Shown piece by piece: positions 1 through 9,536 of a stretch of DNA of 64,000 nt. The notes below the pieces were generated by a model. That model searched no databases and was not told where the DNA came from. It was given only the letters and a program-made list of their open reading frames with translations. Position 1 is the first letter of the stretch, and each line of letters starts with the position of its first letter. The DNA lies in the NCBI RefSeq assembly GCF_003184905.1, contig NZ_QFRU01000004.1, positions 62,001 through 126,000 of the forward strand. The letters run 5' to 3'. The position numbers and the translations under genes are program-made. This DNA comes from Bacillus sp. CGMCC 1.16541 (GTDB lineage Bacteria; Bacillota; Bacilli; Bacillales; Bacillaceae_H).

Positions 1-705
1 AGCTAGTACAACAATTTCGCTTGGTCCGGCAATTGAATCAATGTCGACTAACCCGTATACTTCACGTTTTGCTAACGCAACGAAGATATTCCCTGGTCCG
101 ACAATTTTATCAACCGCTTCAATGGTGTCTGTACCGTAAGCAAGAGCTCCAATCGCTTGTGCCCCACCTACTTTATAAATTTCTTGTACACCTAACTCTG
201 TTGCTGCGACAAGAACACCTGGAGGTAATGAGCCATCTTTTTGCGGTGGTGAAACCATCACAATTCGCTTAACACCTGCTACTTGAGCAGGAACGACATT
301 CATTAATACCGACGAAGGATAGGCAGCAAGTCCACCTGGCACGTAAACACCGACGGCATCAAGAGGCGTGACTTTTTGGCCAAGGATCGTGCCATCTTCT
401 TTTGTTACCATCCAAGATTGTTGCACCATACGCTCGTGATAGTCACGAATGTTTGTCGCTACTTCTCGAATAATTGCTAACATCTCGTCACTTACTTCTG
501 TATACGCCGCTTTTTTCTCTTCGTCGGTTACTAGTAACGAAGAAAGCTCAACACCATCAAAGCGTTGCGTATACTGTTGCACTGCCTCATCTCCACGCTC
601 TTTTACATCTGCTAAAATCGTCAGCACTGCTTGACGCTGCTCGTCCGTCCCTTGGTCAATCGTACGTTTTAGGCTAACGTTTTCTGTTATACGTTCAATC
701 TTCAC
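1..705 (-). CDS. hisD: Histidinol dehydrogenase, N-terminal part (cut by window edge)
   Basis: HisD oxidises L-histidinol to histidine in two NAD-dependent steps, the end of histidine synthesis, in the cytoplasm. Only the first 235 codons are present; the family usually has about 425-430 residues, so the rest lies beyond base 1. The translation has [13 protein letters not shown] near residue 120 and VGPGN near residue 200, both typical of the family. I chose the GTG at 703-705 because GAGGTG (712-717) sits just upstream and the N-terminus [11 protein letters not shown] fits; there is no ATG alternative. It begins 16 bases after hisG ends, so it is the third gene of a hisZ-hisG-hisD run. Confidence 0.93.
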   Translation of the reverse strand, partial: MKIERITENVSLKRTIDQGTDEQRQAVLTILADVKERGDEAVQQYTQRFDGVELSSLLVTDEEKKAAYTEVSDEMLAIIREVATNIRDYHERMVQQSWMVTKEDGTILGQKVTPLDAVGVYVPGGLAAYPSSVLMNVVPAQVAGVKRIVMVSPPQKDGSLPPGVLVAATELGVQEIYKVGGAQAIGALAYGTDTIEAVDKIVGPGNIFVALAKREVYGLVDIDSIAGPSEIVVLA

Positions 706-721
706 CGCTTCTCACCTCGTT

Positions 722-1354
722 TTATAGTTGCTCAACTACTTCTGCTAGTCGGTTCACAATATCATCAATGCGCTCATCTTTTAAGCGATAACTTACGGGG
801 TTTACAATGAGACGTGATGTAATATCACCAATATGCCCCATTTCAACAAGTCCGTTTTCCTTTAGCGTGCGGCCAGTTGACACAATATCAACGATACGAT
901 CTGCTAATCCAATCAAAGGCGCTAATTCAATAGACCCGTTTAACTTAATGATTTCTACTTGCTCTCCTTGTTCACGGAAATACGTAGAGGCGATGTTTGG
1001 ATACTTGGTTGCCACTTTTTGAGCGACCATTGATGTCGTCGTATTGGGTAGTCCAGCAATCGCTAAGTAACATTTGCTAATTTTTAAGTCAAGTAACTCG
1101 TACACATCACGTTCTTCTTCAAGCATCACGTCTTTACCTGCAATTCCTAAGTCCGCTACACCATACTCTACATACGTTGTCACGTCCATTGGTTTTGCTA
1201 AAATAAAGCGCATATTCTCTTCTGGAATATCAATGATTAATTTGCGAGAATCATCAAATTCAGGTGGCAGTTGAAAATTTGCTTTTCGTAACAACTCAGC
1301 TGCTTCTTCAAAGATACGCCCTTTTGGCATTGCAATTGTTAACATCTCACTCAT
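722..1354 (-). CDS. hisG: ATP phosphoribosyltransferase, short catalytic subunit
   Basis: HisG joins ATP and PRPP, the first and feedback-controlled step of histidine synthesis. At 210 residues this is the short form, which lacks the C-terminal regulatory domain and works only in a hetero-octamer with HisZ; the hisZ gene directly upstream agrees. Visible motifs are [13 protein letters not shown] near residue 63 and the PRPP-binding [13 protein letters not shown] near residue 153. The start codon overlaps the last bases of hisZ by four bases, implying translational coupling. Confidence 0.97.
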   Translation of the reverse strand: MSEMLTIAMPKGRIFEEAAELLRKANFQLPPEFDDSRKLIIDIPEENMRFILAKPMDVTTYVEYGVADLGIAGKDVMLEEERDVYELLDLKISKCYLAIAGLPNTTTSMVAQKVATKYPNIASTYFREQGEQVEIIKLNGSIELAPLIGLADRIVDIVSTGRTLKENGLVEMGHIGDITSRLIVNPVSYRLKDERIDDIVNRLAEVVEQL

Positions 1355-2535
1355 TTATTCTGCCCCTTTCCTTTTTTACCGATTAAGTATGTGACGTCTT
1401 CAAACGGCTCTGTAAATGTGTCCACATCATCGACACCGACAATATCTTGCATGACAATTCGTTTGCCTTCTGTTCGTTTTTCTTTGGCAACAAGTAACGC
1501 TTCTTCTAAACGTTCTTGGCTGTATAAAATGCAATACACAGGCTCAGGCTGATAGTTCTCTTCGCCTAATGCTTCAATTAAACGATCTAACTGAATCCCA
1601 AATCCTGTTGCTGGTGTTTTTGATTCAAACTTTTCAAGTAATTTGTCATAACGTCCACCGTTTCCAATATGGAAGCCAACGTTTTCGGCAAACACTTCGA
1701 ATAGAATACCTGTGTAATAACTCATATGACTCACTAAGTTAAAATCAATTTTGATTTCTTCCGTTACGCCGTATGCATCGAGCATTTGCCATAACTTTTG
1801 AAGTTCAGCTGCCGCTTGCTTTCCAACTTCATTTTCAACAAGCTCCATTGCTTCAGTGATTTTCAGCTCATCTCCACGTAAGTTTAATAGTTGAAGTAAA
1901 CGTTGCTTATCAATTGATGACAAATTTAAGCTCTTTACATGGTTGCGGTACCCTACATAGTTCTTTTCGTATAAAAAGCGACGCAACACATTTGCACGCT
2001 CTTCATTCCCAACAATCTCTAAGAAAAGTGAATTAACAAACCCAATATGACCAATCGCTACTTTGAATGATTTTAAACCTGTTCGTTTTAAGGCACCAAT
2101 CATAAGTGCAATAACTTCCGCATCACTGCTGCTTGTTTTCTCTCCAATCAGTTCAACACCAATTTGCTCAAACTCCGCTGGTCTTCCACCTTCACGTTGT
2201 TGTGCACGAAACACATTTGCTTCATATGCCAGACGAAGAGGAATGTTTTTCAGTAGTTTTGACGCTGCAACACGCGCAATCGGTGTTGTCACGTCGGGTC
2301 TTAATACAAGCGTATGGCCTTCTTTATCTAAAAGTTTGAACAATTGTTGATCTAAAATGGCTGATGCATGACCAACTGTTTCATAATACTCAAGCGTTGG
2401 TGTGGCCATGTATTGATAACCCCATCCTGAAATTTCCTGGGCTAATTGTTGTTTCACTTGCTTTTTTTGATCAAAAAGAGCTGGTAATGTATCACGCATT
2501 CCAAGTGGTTTTTCAAACATGAATAACTTTGACAT
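1351..2535 (-). CDS. hisZ: ATP phosphoribosyltransferase regulatory subunit (HisRS-like)
   Basis: HisZ is a paralogue of the histidyl-tRNA synthetase catalytic core that has lost aminoacylation and acts as the regulatory partner of short HisG. The 394 residues contain the class II synthetase-like segments [12 protein letters not shown] (about 77), [21 protein letters not shown] (motif 2 region, about 103), GNGGRYDKL (about 292) and a [10 protein letters not shown] motif-3-like segment (about 312). The tRNA-synthetase anticodon domain is absent, as expected for HisZ. AAAGGACG lies 8 bases before the ATG. It is the first gene of the his run, so the his promoter should lie in 2536-2914, though I could not identify it with confidence. 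Confidence 0.95.
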   Translation of the reverse strand: MSKLFMFEKPLGMRDTLPALFDQKKQVKQQLAQEISGWGYQYMATPTLEYYETVGHASAILDQQLFKLLDKEGHTLVLRPDVTTPIARVAASKLLKNIPLRLAYEANVFRAQQREGGRPAEFEQIGVELIGEKTSSSDAEVIALMIGALKRTGLKSFKVAIGHIGFVNSLFLEIVGNEERANVLRRFLYEKNYVGYRNHVKSLNLSSIDKQRLLQLLNLRGDELKITEAMELVENEVGKQAAAELQKLWQMLDAYGVTEEIKIDFNLVSHMSYYTGILFEVFAENVGFHIGNGGRYDKLLEKFESKTPATGFGIQLDRLIEALGEENYQPEPVYCILYSQERLEEALLVAKEKRTEGKRIVMQDIVGVDDVDTFTEPFEDVTYLIGKKGKGQNK

Positions 2536-2914
2536 CTTTACACGTCCTTTTCGTCTTCGTTTTTTAACCGTTTTTCTTACTAAGTAAAGAGTGGTGATCG
2601 ATTTTCACTATGAACTGTTTGTTTGTCTTTGCAGTCAACCTCACACCGTTCAATCTTCAACTATCAATTTGAAAACAAAATCTATTTTAAAAAAATATCT
2701 ATTTATCAACTGTTTTCAAGAGCTTATTTATTTAAGTATGGTTCAATCTGTAAAGTTTCTCGTTTCACTTTATCACACTAATGTATTAGCGAAATAGCAA
2801 ATTAAAGTTATATGTAGTTTACAACGGTTCCCAATAATCGTCAACAGATGAGCTTGTCTTAAAAGAGAAAAGAATGTCTTTTCACATGTTTATCCATATA
2901 AAAAGAGCTACAAC
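2536..2914. other. Gap between hisZ start and the yvoF 3' end
   Basis: The 379 bases hold the leader and presumably the promoter of hisZGD on the right-hand minus-strand side and the terminator of the yvoF operon at the left end. The middle is A+T-rich with no convincing reading frame. I looked for a T-box leader (the AGGGTGGNACCGCG motif on the minus strand), which often controls his genes in Firmicutes, and did not find one. Confidence 0.5.
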
Positions 2915-2937
2915 TCACTTATGAAGTTGTAGCTCTT
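2896..2937 (-). terminator. Rho-independent terminator of the hprK-lgt-yvoD-ppaX-yvoF operon
   Basis: A 13-base inverted repeat (arms 2903-2915 and 2925-2937, AAGAGCTACAACT) is followed on the minus strand by TTTATATGG. Its right arm overlaps the last codons and stop of yvoF. Confidence 0.85.
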
Positions 2938-3448
2938 CTTGATGACGGGCTTGCATTTCTTCTTTTGTGTAAATAACTCTCATTGGATTTCCACCAACAA
3001 ACGCTCCTTCAGGGACGTCTTTATGTACAAGTGTTCCTGCTGAAACAATGGCTCCATTACCAATCACCACACCAGGTAAGATCGTACTGTTCGCACCAAT
3101 CATTACCTCATCTCCTATGATGACGTCGCCCAGCCGATATTCTGTAATTAAATATTCATGAGCCAAAATAGTCGTGTTGTAACCAATCACTGTATTTCGA
3201 CCCACTTTTATTTTTTCGGGAAACATAATATCTAACATCACCATAAGCGCAAAAGAGGTTTGAGAACCAATGTCCATTCGCAGTAACTTTCGATAGAGCC
3301 AATTTTTCATGGATAAAAACGGTGTATACCTTGCGAGTTGGATGACCACAAAGTTTTTAACAACCTTCCAAAACGGAACGGTTTTATACACATGCCAAAG
3401 GGAATTCGCTCCTTCAACAGGATAACGTGTCGTCTTTCTCACACTCAT
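2915..3448 (-). CDS. yvoF: Hexapeptide-repeat acyltransferase
   Basis: A 177-residue protein of the left-handed beta-helix acetyltransferase group. Residues 105-165 carry hexapeptide repeats ([33 protein letters not shown]) followed by [15 protein letters not shown], the usual end of O-acetyltransferases such as LacA/NodL/WbbJ types. Its acceptor cannot be told from sequence; a cell-wall or exopolysaccharide sugar is likely. It overlaps ppaX by four bases and is the last gene of the hprK operon, the same order as in B. subtilis. Confidence 0.9.
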   Translation of the reverse strand: MSVRKTTRYPVEGANSLWHVYKTVPFWKVVKNFVVIQLARYTPFLSMKNWLYRKLLRMDIGSQTSFALMVMLDIMFPEKIKVGRNTVIGYNTTILAHEYLITEYRLGDVIIGDEVMIGANSTILPGVVIGNGAIVSAGTLVHKDVPEGAFVGGNPMRVIYTKEEMQARHQEELQLHK

Positions 3449-4086
3449 TTTCCTCCGAGAATATCAATTAAATCTCTCATGTTTTCAAGCATAAAGTCTG
3501 GGTTGTAATGAGCTAAGTGCTCGCGACCCTTTGCACTCCATGCAACGCCTGCTGTTTTCGTTCCAGCATTTTGCCCTCCAACGATATCGTGATGATTATC
3601 GCCAATCATTAACGTCTCCTCAGGCTTTGCATTCAACTGAATGAGCGCCTTTTCAATCGGCTCAGGATGTGGCTTTGCATGTTCCACATCATCAATCGTC
3701 ACAATCACATCAAAGAACTGATCAAGCTTTGTTAACTTTAAGCCCATCATCACCGTGTTTCGTTGCTTTGTTGTGACAATCCCTAATTTGTAGTTTTGTT
3801 CGTACAGCCATTGAACAGCTTCCATCACGCCTTCAAATTCTGTTACAAATACATCGTGATTGCTAATGTTGTAGTCACGATAATATTGAACCATTTCGTC
3901 GACACGATCTTTATCCATTTTTACAAACGTATCGTATAAAGGTGGACCCATAAATGCATGAACATCTTCACGTGTGTATTGATTTGGGTAGAAATGATCC
4001 AACGTGTGCATAAATGACGAAATAATTAATTCGTTTGTGTCAATAAGTGTTCCGTCTAAATCAAAAAGAATAGTGTTAACGTTCAT
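3445..4086 (-). CDS. ppaX: Pyrophosphatase PpaX (HAD family)
   Basis: PpaX hydrolyses the pyrophosphate released when HprK dephosphorylates HPr-Ser46-P, pulling that reaction forward. The 213 residues show the HAD motifs in order: [10 protein letters not shown] at residues 8-17 (nucleophile Asp), IVTTKQR near 103 (motif II Thr), a conserved Lys in EHAKPHPEP near 136, and [12 protein letters not shown] near 160. The co-operon with hprK distinguishes it from general phosphoglycolate phosphatases. It overlaps yvoD by 11 bases and yvoF by 4. Confidence 0.93.
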   Translation of the reverse strand: MNVNTILFDLDGTLIDTNELIISSFMHTLDHFYPNQYTREDVHAFMGPPLYDTFVKMDKDRVDEMVQYYRDYNISNHDVFVTEFEGVMEAVQWLYEQNYKLGIVTTKQRNTVMMGLKLTKLDQFFDVIVTIDDVEHAKPHPEPIEKALIQLNAKPEETLMIGDNHHDIVGGQNAGTKTAGVAWSAKGREHLAHYNPDFMLENMRDLIDILGGK

Positions 4087-5020
4087 AAGTGGCTTCCTTT
4101 CTATTGGTTACTTCTACTCGGTTCCAAATTCGCGCAATAACCATGGTGAGTATAATAGCGACAACAACACGAATAAGGAGAAGAGGTAAAACAGGAATTC
4201 CTAATGGAATAAAAATTAACGTATCTTCAATGACAGCATGACAAGCAACAAGAAAAATAAAAGCGAGTGTTGCGTCTTTTTGGTCGACACCGTCTTCTTT
4301 TACTGCTTGAATCATGACACCTGCACCGTAAGCCAAGCCGATAAGGAGACCTGTCGCGAGTGTCATTGATGTGTTTTCTTTCATTCCTAATACTCTTGTA
4401 ATAGGTCCCATTCGCTTTGAAAACGCATCAAGCCAATGTAAATCTTTTAAAATTTGAATCCCCATCATGACTGGGATAACAATCAATGCTAATTGAAGAA
4501 CACCTAATCCTGCTTTTTCGACTCCTTGCATAAAGATGGCTAACCACCCGCTTACTTCTTCCGTATTTGATGCAAGAAAGCCGTACTGCGCTTGCTCTGA
4601 TCCACCGCTCCACAGTAGATTAATGAAGAACGCAGAAACCACTGCTAGTCCAATTCGAACGGTTAAAATAACCCATAGTTTCACCCCAACTTTTAATGCC
4701 ACACCCGTTTCAACTAATAAGTTATGAGAAAACGAAAGCATAACCGCTAAAATAAACACTTCTTTAACGGTCAAGTCGAGTGATAAAATGGCTCCAATCC
4801 CTGCATATAAGTTCAAAAAGTTCCCCACAACTAACGGAATGGCTGCATCACCAGACAAACCAATTAATTTCATCAGCGGTGCAATGAGATTCGCAAAGCC
4901 TTCAAGAATTGGTGTGTACTGCAGAATCGACACAATTAACGTAATGGGGAAAATAATTTTCCCCAAAGACCATGTTGTTTTTAATCCAACTAAAAAGCCT
5001 TTTTTAATGGACTCTCCCAC
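4076..5020 (-). CDS. yvoD: Nucleoside-recognition (Gate) domain membrane protein
   Basis: A 314-residue integral membrane protein with about eight hydrophobic segments, including two copies of the nucleoside-recognition/Gate type region also seen in SpmA/SpmB and FeoB proteins (around residues 40-140 and 185-290). Its substrate is not known. It lies 21 bases after lgt and overlaps ppaX by 11 bases, so it is made with the HPr kinase and prolipoprotein genes. The identification rests on position and topology rather than on a catalytic motif. Confidence 0.88.
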   Translation of the reverse strand: MGESIKKGFLVGLKTTWSLGKIIFPITLIVSILQYTPILEGFANLIAPLMKLIGLSGDAAIPLVVGNFLNLYAGIGAILSLDLTVKEVFILAVMLSFSHNLLVETGVALKVGVKLWVILTVRIGLAVVSAFFINLLWSGGSEQAQYGFLASNTEEVSGWLAIFMQGVEKAGLGVLQLALIVIPVMMGIQILKDLHWLDAFSKRMGPITRVLGMKENTSMTLATGLLIGLAYGAGVMIQAVKEDGVDQKDATLAFIFLVACHAVIEDTLIFIPLGIPVLPLLLIRVVVAIILTMVIARIWNRVEVTNRKEATYER

Positions 5021-5041
5021 AAACTCTCCCCCTTGTGGCTT

Positions 5042-5857
5042 TTATTCACTTTCTAAATAACGCTCTTTGCTTAACCCCTTTTTACGACGGAAAACGATTA
5101 ACACGACAGCTAAGGCAATAAGTACAAGTGAAATGACTTGAGCGATACGCAACGTCTCTGTCAGCATTAAGCTATCTGTTCGCAATCCTTCAATGAAGAA
5201 GCGGCCGATTGAGTACCAAATGACATACGATAAGAAGAGTTCACCACGTTTTAAGTTCACACGACGAAGGGAAATAAGAAGGATAAACCCAATGATGTTC
5301 CAAATGGATTCGTATAAAAACGTCGGGTGATAATATGTACCATTAATATACATTTGATTCACAATAAAATCTGGCAAAAACAGTCCTTCTAAAAATTCTC
5401 TCGTCACAGGTCCACCGTGCGCTTCTTGATTCATGAAGTTCCCCCAGCGCCCAATTGCTTGCCCAAGAATAATACTAGGTGCTGCAATGTCTGCTACCTT
5501 CCAAAATGACAAGCCTTTAATTTTACAAAAAATAACCGCTGTGACAATAGCGCCAATCAGTCCACCATGGATGGCAATGCCACCTTGCCATATTTGCGGA
5601 ATCTCATTTAAATTTTGCGAATAGTAGTCCCATTCAAATAGTACGTAATAAATACGAGCTGAAATAATGGCAATCGGTACTGCAAAGAGGACTAAGTCAA
5701 TAAAAGTGTCTTTCGGAACACCTCGACGCTCTCCTTCTCGGGTTGCGACATAAAGAGCTAAAAGCACTCCTGCACCGATAATCAGTCCGTACCAATAAAT
5801 CGTAATGGGCCCTAATTCTAAAAACACACGATCTAGCGGTTGAATCTCCGTTCCCAC
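5042..5857 (-). CDS. lgt: Prolipoprotein diacylglyceryl transferase
   Basis: Lgt moves diacylglycerol from phosphatidylglycerol to the lipobox cysteine of prolipoproteins at the outer face of the cytoplasmic membrane. The 271 residues contain about seven membrane spans, the [12 protein letters not shown] segment with the essential His (around 90-100), and the signature [16 protein letters not shown] (around 135-150) with its Arg and Asn. Length and order fit B. subtilis Lgt. CccB (22651-22995) in this window is a likely substrate because it has a lipobox. Confidence 0.97.
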   Translation of the reverse strand: MGTEIQPLDRVFLELGPITIYWYGLIIGAGVLLALYVATREGERRGVPKDTFIDLVLFAVPIAIISARIYYVLFEWDYYSQNLNEIPQIWQGGIAIHGGLIGAIVTAVIFCKIKGLSFWKVADIAAPSIILGQAIGRWGNFMNQEAHGGPVTREFLEGLFLPDFIVNQMYINGTYYHPTFLYESIWNIIGFILLISLRRVNLKRGELFLSYVIWYSIGRFFIEGLRTDSLMLTETLRIAQVISLVLIALAVVLIVFRRKKGLSKERYLESE

Positions 5858-5875
5858 GTTTGTTACACCCTCTCT

Positions 5876-6811
5876 TTAAATGTCTTCACGATCTCCATCT
5901 TCAATTACATCTGTTAAGCGACTTGAAAATTGTTCTGCTGCATTGATTCCCATTCGTTTTAAACGGAAGTTCATCGCTGCTACTTCGATAATAACAGCCA
6001 AGTTTCGTCCAGGGCGAACCGGCAACGTAATTCTTGTTACATCTGTATCAATGATTTTCATTTTTTCTTCTTCTAGTCCGAGACGGTCGTACTGTTTATG
6101 TTGATCCCAAATTTCAAGGTTAATAATTAATGAAATGCGCTTATAGCTACGAACAGAACCTGCACCGAATAACGTCATGACGTTAATGATCCCTAACCCA
6201 CGAATTTCAAGTAAATGCTCAATAAGTCCTGGTGCGTTTCCAACAAGGGTATCTTGATCTTCTTGGCGAATCTCTACGCAATCATCTGCTACTAAACGAT
6301 GTCCGCGCTTTACAAGTTCTAGAGCTGTTTCACTTTTCCCAACTCCACTTTTACCTGTAATCAATACACCAATGCCATAAATATCGACTAACACGCCATG
6401 CATCGCCGTGGTTGGTGCTAATTTACTTTCAAGGAAGTTTGTTAAGTGACTCGTTAATCTCGTTGTTTTTAATCGCGAACGCAACACAGGTACAGATTCA
6501 CGTTCCGATGCTTCAATTAACTCTTTTGGAATTTCCATTTCACGTGAAACAATAATGGCTGGCGTAATATCTGTACAAATCTTTTCCATTCGAATTTTCT
6601 TTTGTTCATCATCTAATTGCTGAAAGAAAGAAATCTCCGTTTTACCGAGCAATTGAACACGCTCCGCTGGATAATATGTAAAATAACCGGCCATTTCAAT
6701 TCCAGGTCGTGACAAATCACTTGTTGAAATTGGACGATTAATCCCTTCTTCGCCACTTACTAGCTCTAAGTTGAATTTTTCAATGATGTCTTTTGTCCGT
6801 ACTTTAACCAC
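5876..6811 (-). CDS. hprK: HPr(Ser) kinase/phosphorylase
   Basis: HprK phosphorylates Ser46 of HPr (and Crh) in response to fructose-1,6-bisphosphate and reverses it with phosphate, setting carbon catabolite repression through CcpA. I start it at the GTG at 6809-6811, preceded by AAAGGAGG, giving 311 residues, the usual length; an in-frame upstream extension has no family homology and runs into the yvlD terminator. Visible are the P-loop GKSGVGKSE near residue 153 and the kinase/phosphorylase signature [16 protein letters not shown] near residue 200. It opens the operon with lgt, yvoD, ppaX and yvoF. Confidence 0.96.
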   Translation of the reverse strand: MVKVRTKDIIEKFNLELVSGEEGINRPISTSDLSRPGIEMAGYFTYYPAERVQLLGKTEISFFQQLDDEQKKIRMEKICTDITPAIIVSREMEIPKELIEASERESVPVLRSRLKTTRLTSHLTNFLESKLAPTTAMHGVLVDIYGIGVLITGKSGVGKSETALELVKRGHRLVADDCVEIRQEDQDTLVGNAPGLIEHLLEIRGLGIINVMTLFGAGSVRSYKRISLIINLEIWDQHKQYDRLGLEEEKMKIIDTDVTRITLPVRPGRNLAVIIEVAAMNFRLKRMGINAAEQFSSRLTDVIEDGDREDI

Positions 6812-6930
6812 GATACGTCCTCCTTTGCTTTGGCACTTTCTTAAGCCTTTTCTTATTTTAGCACTAATTACCTGATAAAGTGAAACATCGCAAATGAGCG
6901 CGATAAAATATTTTGCCCTTATTTCAAAAC

Positions 6931-6969
6931 AAAAACCCCACTGAATCCATTTTACCGGATTCAATGAGG
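6931..6969 (-). terminator. Terminator of the yvl operon
   Basis: Inverted repeat with arms about 6937-6948 and 6957-6969 (ACTGAATCC against GGATTCA plus G-U pairs), followed on the minus strand by TTTTTG. It begins just after the yvlD stop and separates yvlABCD from hprK. Confidence 0.8.
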
Positions 6970-6972
6970 CTG

Positions 6973-7341
6973 TTATCTTTTTCGCTTTTGGAGAGGTTCA
7001 ACAATTACTTTTTGAATAAGGGCATTTAAGATAGATATGACAACTGCAGCTAGAATCGCCATACCAAACCCATCAATTTCAAACGCACTTCCCATGATTT
7101 CATCCGTAATCATAAGCGTAACGGCGTTAATAACAAAGAGAAACAATCCTAACGTTAATACTGTCACAGGAAGTGTTAATAATACGAGAATCGGTTTTAC
7201 AAATACATTTAAAATCGATAAGATGAGACTTGCAATGATCGCATCTCCAACTGATTCTAAGTGAAACGAGCTAAAATAGCCCGCAATCACCACTAAAACA
7301 AGTGCATTAATTAAAATGCTCGTAAGCCAGCGAAGGATCAT
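6973..7341 (-). CDS. yvlD: YvlD, phage-holin-family-4 type membrane protein
   Basis: A 122-residue protein with four predicted membrane spans and only short loops, of the family annotated as mycobacterial-type holin superfamily IV. There is no sign of phage genes nearby; in Bacillus it is a chromosomal envelope-stress gene. It starts 2 bases after yvlC and ends just before a terminator, making it the last gene of yvlABCD. The exact molecular role is unknown. Confidence 0.9.
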   Translation of the reverse strand: MILRWLTSILINALVLVVIAGYFSSFHLESVGDAIIASLILSILNVFVKPILVLLTLPVTVLTLGLFLFVINAVTLMITDEIMGSAFEIDGFGMAILAAVVISILNALIQKVIVEPLQKRKR

Positions 7342-7343
7342 CG

Positions 7344-7538
7344 TTAATACTTCACCTCTTCATTTGGCACCACAAAAATCCAAATTAAATAGACGAGACC
7401 TAACGAACCGAAACCGAAAATGAGACCAAGTACAAATAAAATCCGCAATAGCGATGTATCCCAGCCAGTGTAATCTGCAATTCCGCCGATCACACCAGCT
7501 AGTTGCCTGTTCGTGCGAGAACGATATAATTTTCTCAT
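7344..7538 (-). CDS. yvlC: PspC-domain protein YvlC
   Basis: A 64-residue protein with the PspC fold: LYRSRTNRQLAGVIGGIADY at the N-terminus followed by one hydrophobic segment (LLRILFVLGLIFGFG region) and a short tail. PspC proteins link membrane stress to phage-shock type responses. It lies between yvlB and yvlD with very short gaps, consistent with a single transcript. Confidence 0.93.
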   Translation of the reverse strand: MRKLYRSRTNRQLAGVIGGIADYTGWDTSLLRILFVLGLIFGFGSLGLVYLIWIFVVPNEEVKY

Positions 7539-7553
7539 TGCGTTTCCTCCTTA

Positions 7554-8654
7554 CTAGTTTTTAATAAAAACTGAACCTGTTTTTGACTCAGCAAATAATT
7601 TAAATCCTCTAACTTGTGTGCCGTTCGCTTTAAACCGAAGGTGCTTTTGAATCGTTTCATTCTTTTCTTCTATGATTTCCATATTGGGAACTGTACATGT
7701 AAAATTGCCGAGATTTGATTTTAAATCTCCATCGATAAACACAGTCGGTGCCGCAACGACATCAATGCTTCCTGTTGTTGTTTTAAGAAATACTTTTTCA
7801 GTTTGTTCACCTTGTAAATGGCACGTCACGTTTCCGTTGAATGTTTGCACATCCACCTTCTCATATTCACCCATCATACGAATCGCACCATTTAGTGATT
7901 CAACTTCACATTTGGCTGCATCTACATTTATTAGATCAATAACTCCATTGGCTGTTTCTGCTTCTAACTCTTGTGTTTGCATATTGTTTAATTTAATGCC
8001 ACCATGTGCTGTTTTCACTTTCAACTCTCTAGCCGTTAGCTGGTCTCCTTCAATTGGACCGTTAAACATACGCACTTTTACGCGATCGTAACTGACTTGT
8101 GGCACATAGATGACCGCTTTTACCTTTACTTGCTTCTTCGGTACGTTAAAGCGTATTTTCCCTGCTTCTACTGAAAACGAAACATCTTGTAAAAACAATT
8201 GACGCGCCTCATCTTGTGTCGTCACTTTATAAACAGAAGCTTCACATTCAACACGAACCTGCTGCTGATTCCATGGTTTCAACAGGACACTTCCATTAGC
8301 AACATCGATGTCCACTTCATTCACCGATACATCTGATTGCTGAAAAATATGCTGAATCTCAACCGATGGCCCAAAGTTAAAGTCTAAATCTTTATCTTTT
8401 ACTTTCTTAACCGTCTGATCAACGAATGAGAAAAGTTTATCTTTAAAAGAAGATTGTGGAGATTGATACGTATTTCCTTCTACTTTCTTATTGGTATCAA
8501 CCACATATGTTGAAACATCCTGAATCACTTCTGTATTAAATTCAGTTGGCTGTGTTGAATTTTTGTCTAACGACTCTAGTAAAATCAGCGCTTCATCGAC
8601 TGTTAACTTACCCGTTTCTACCATTTGTAAAATTTCTTTACGCTTTGTTGTCAT
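7554..8654 (-). CDS. yvlB: DUF4097 beta-helical protein YvlB
   Basis: A 366-residue protein. Residues 1-35 (KRKEILQMVETGKLTVDEAL) form the short N-terminal helical motif common in YvlB-like and SHOCT-type proteins. Residues 110-366 are a repetitive beta-rich region (repeated AHGGIKLNN, ANGVIDLIN, LNGAIRMMG, FNGNVTCHL, TTGSIDVVA motifs) typical of DUF4097 adhesin-like beta-solenoids. No signal peptide is evident, so it is probably cytosolic and peripheral. It is part of the sigma-W driven yvl operon; its role in membrane stress is inferred from operon membership only. Confidence 0.93.
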   Translation of the reverse strand: MTTKRKEILQMVETGKLTVDEALILLESLDKNSTQPTEFNTEVIQDVSTYVVDTNKKVEGNTYQSPQSSFKDKLFSFVDQTVKKVKDKDLDFNFGPSVEIQHIFQQSDVSVNEVDIDVANGSVLLKPWNQQQVRVECEASVYKVTTQDEARQLFLQDVSFSVEAGKIRFNVPKKQVKVKAVIYVPQVSYDRVKVRMFNGPIEGDQLTARELKVKTAHGGIKLNNMQTQELEAETANGVIDLINVDAAKCEVESLNGAIRMMGEYEKVDVQTFNGNVTCHLQGEQTEKVFLKTTTGSIDVVAAPTVFIDGDLKSNLGNFTCTVPNMEIIEEKNETIQKHLRFKANGTQVRGFKLFAESKTGSVFIKN

Positions 8655-8833
8655 AAAAAAGCCTCCTTATCGTAAACATCTACACAAAAAGCTTAAAAGA
8701 TCCCAAACTTTTACTTTCTCCACATCACATGAAATCCCTTTTTGAACTACCCCGACTTACTCATTGGGGTTCGCCCTTCACATTCCTTGAAGATGGGAGT
8801 TTTCTCGCCTATTTTAGATAAAAAGCGTGACAA

Positions 8834-9145
8834 TTAAGAACCTAACACTTGAATTCCCTTAATCACGTTCCAAACAACAATTCCAAAGCTTAAAAGAATA
8901 CTCACACCAACAGATAAGAACACCCATACTAAAGCAAACCCTTCAGACACATGAAGACTCGGTAATAATAAGAGGAAAAAGAGTGGAATAAGAACAATTG
9001 GCAAGACGTGTGACCACAGTGCCGCTTTGGCATGGTTTTTCACTTCTCGCTCATCCGTTATAAAATAAATAACAATCGGTACAAGAAAAGGAGCAAAAAA
9101 GACGCTAAAATAACACAATGACGCAATAATCTTATTAGGTTCCAT
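8834..9145 (-). CDS. yvlA: DUF4870 membrane protein YvlA
   Basis: A 103-residue membrane protein with three hydrophobic segments and the central DEREVKNHAKAALW loop of DUF4870 proteins. It is the first gene behind the sigma-W promoter at 9171-9196, and a 179-base gap with no gene separates it from yvlB. GGAAG lies just upstream of the ATG. The family has no known biochemical activity. Confidence 0.88.
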   Translation of the reverse strand: MEPNKIIASLCYFSVFFAPFLVPIVIYFITDEREVKNHAKAALWSHVLPIVLIPLFFLLLLPSLHVSEGFALVWVFLSVGVSILLSFGIVVWNVIKGIQVLGS

Positions 9146-9170
9146 GTCATCACTTCCTTCTGTCTTTTAG

Positions 9171-9196
9171 TACGCTTCATTATCAAAAAGGTTTCA
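9171..9196 (-). promoter_or_regulatory. Sigma-W type promoter of yvlABCD
   Basis: On the minus strand TGAAAC (9191-9196) is separated by exactly 16 bases from CGTA (9171-9174), matching the ECF sigma-W consensus TGAAAC-N16-CGTA. The yvlA ATG is 25 bases further on. yvlABCD is a known sigma-W operon in B. subtilis, so envelope-stress induction is expected. Confidence 0.88.
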
Positions 9197-9536
9197 TCAT
9201 AATTAATTAGCGGACCCTTACGAGGAAATCTAAAGAGACTCGGTGACTGCTTTAAAAGCACGTTTCTTTCTAAAAATCGCGTTCAGTCATTTACTTAGAC
9301 TTATATATATCAGGTTAGCCGCTTTGAAATGCCGAAAAACAATTCTTTTATCAAGGCTTCTTGGCCGATGTTTCGTTATATATTCAAAGAAAGAGACACA
9401 TCACTAAAGTGTAAAAAGGAACTTCAAATGCAAGACCCCTTGCCTCTCTATCCATTGATGGTTGCTGGACTTTGGGTGCAAGGGGTCTTGTAGATTGAGC
9501 CAACAGGAGTTTTGTCTGTCCCTTTTGCCTCAATTC
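9197..9536. other. Gap between yvlA promoter and uvrA stop, with a 13-base inverted repeat
   Basis: No gene is visible. Arms CAAGACCCCTTGC (9431-9443) and its exact complement (9478-9490) enclose 34 bases downstream of uvrA. The stem is strong but neither strand has a U-run after it, so it is not a classical terminator; it may be a 3' UTR hairpin for uvrBA transcripts. Confidence 0.5.

Noticed and set aside
2536-2914. T-box or other riboswitch in front of hisZ
   Set aside because: No T-box sequence or specifier hairpin found on the minus strand.
6973-7341. True phage holin
   Set aside because: The yvlD family name is historical; the gene sits in the sigma-W yvl operon with no phage genes around.
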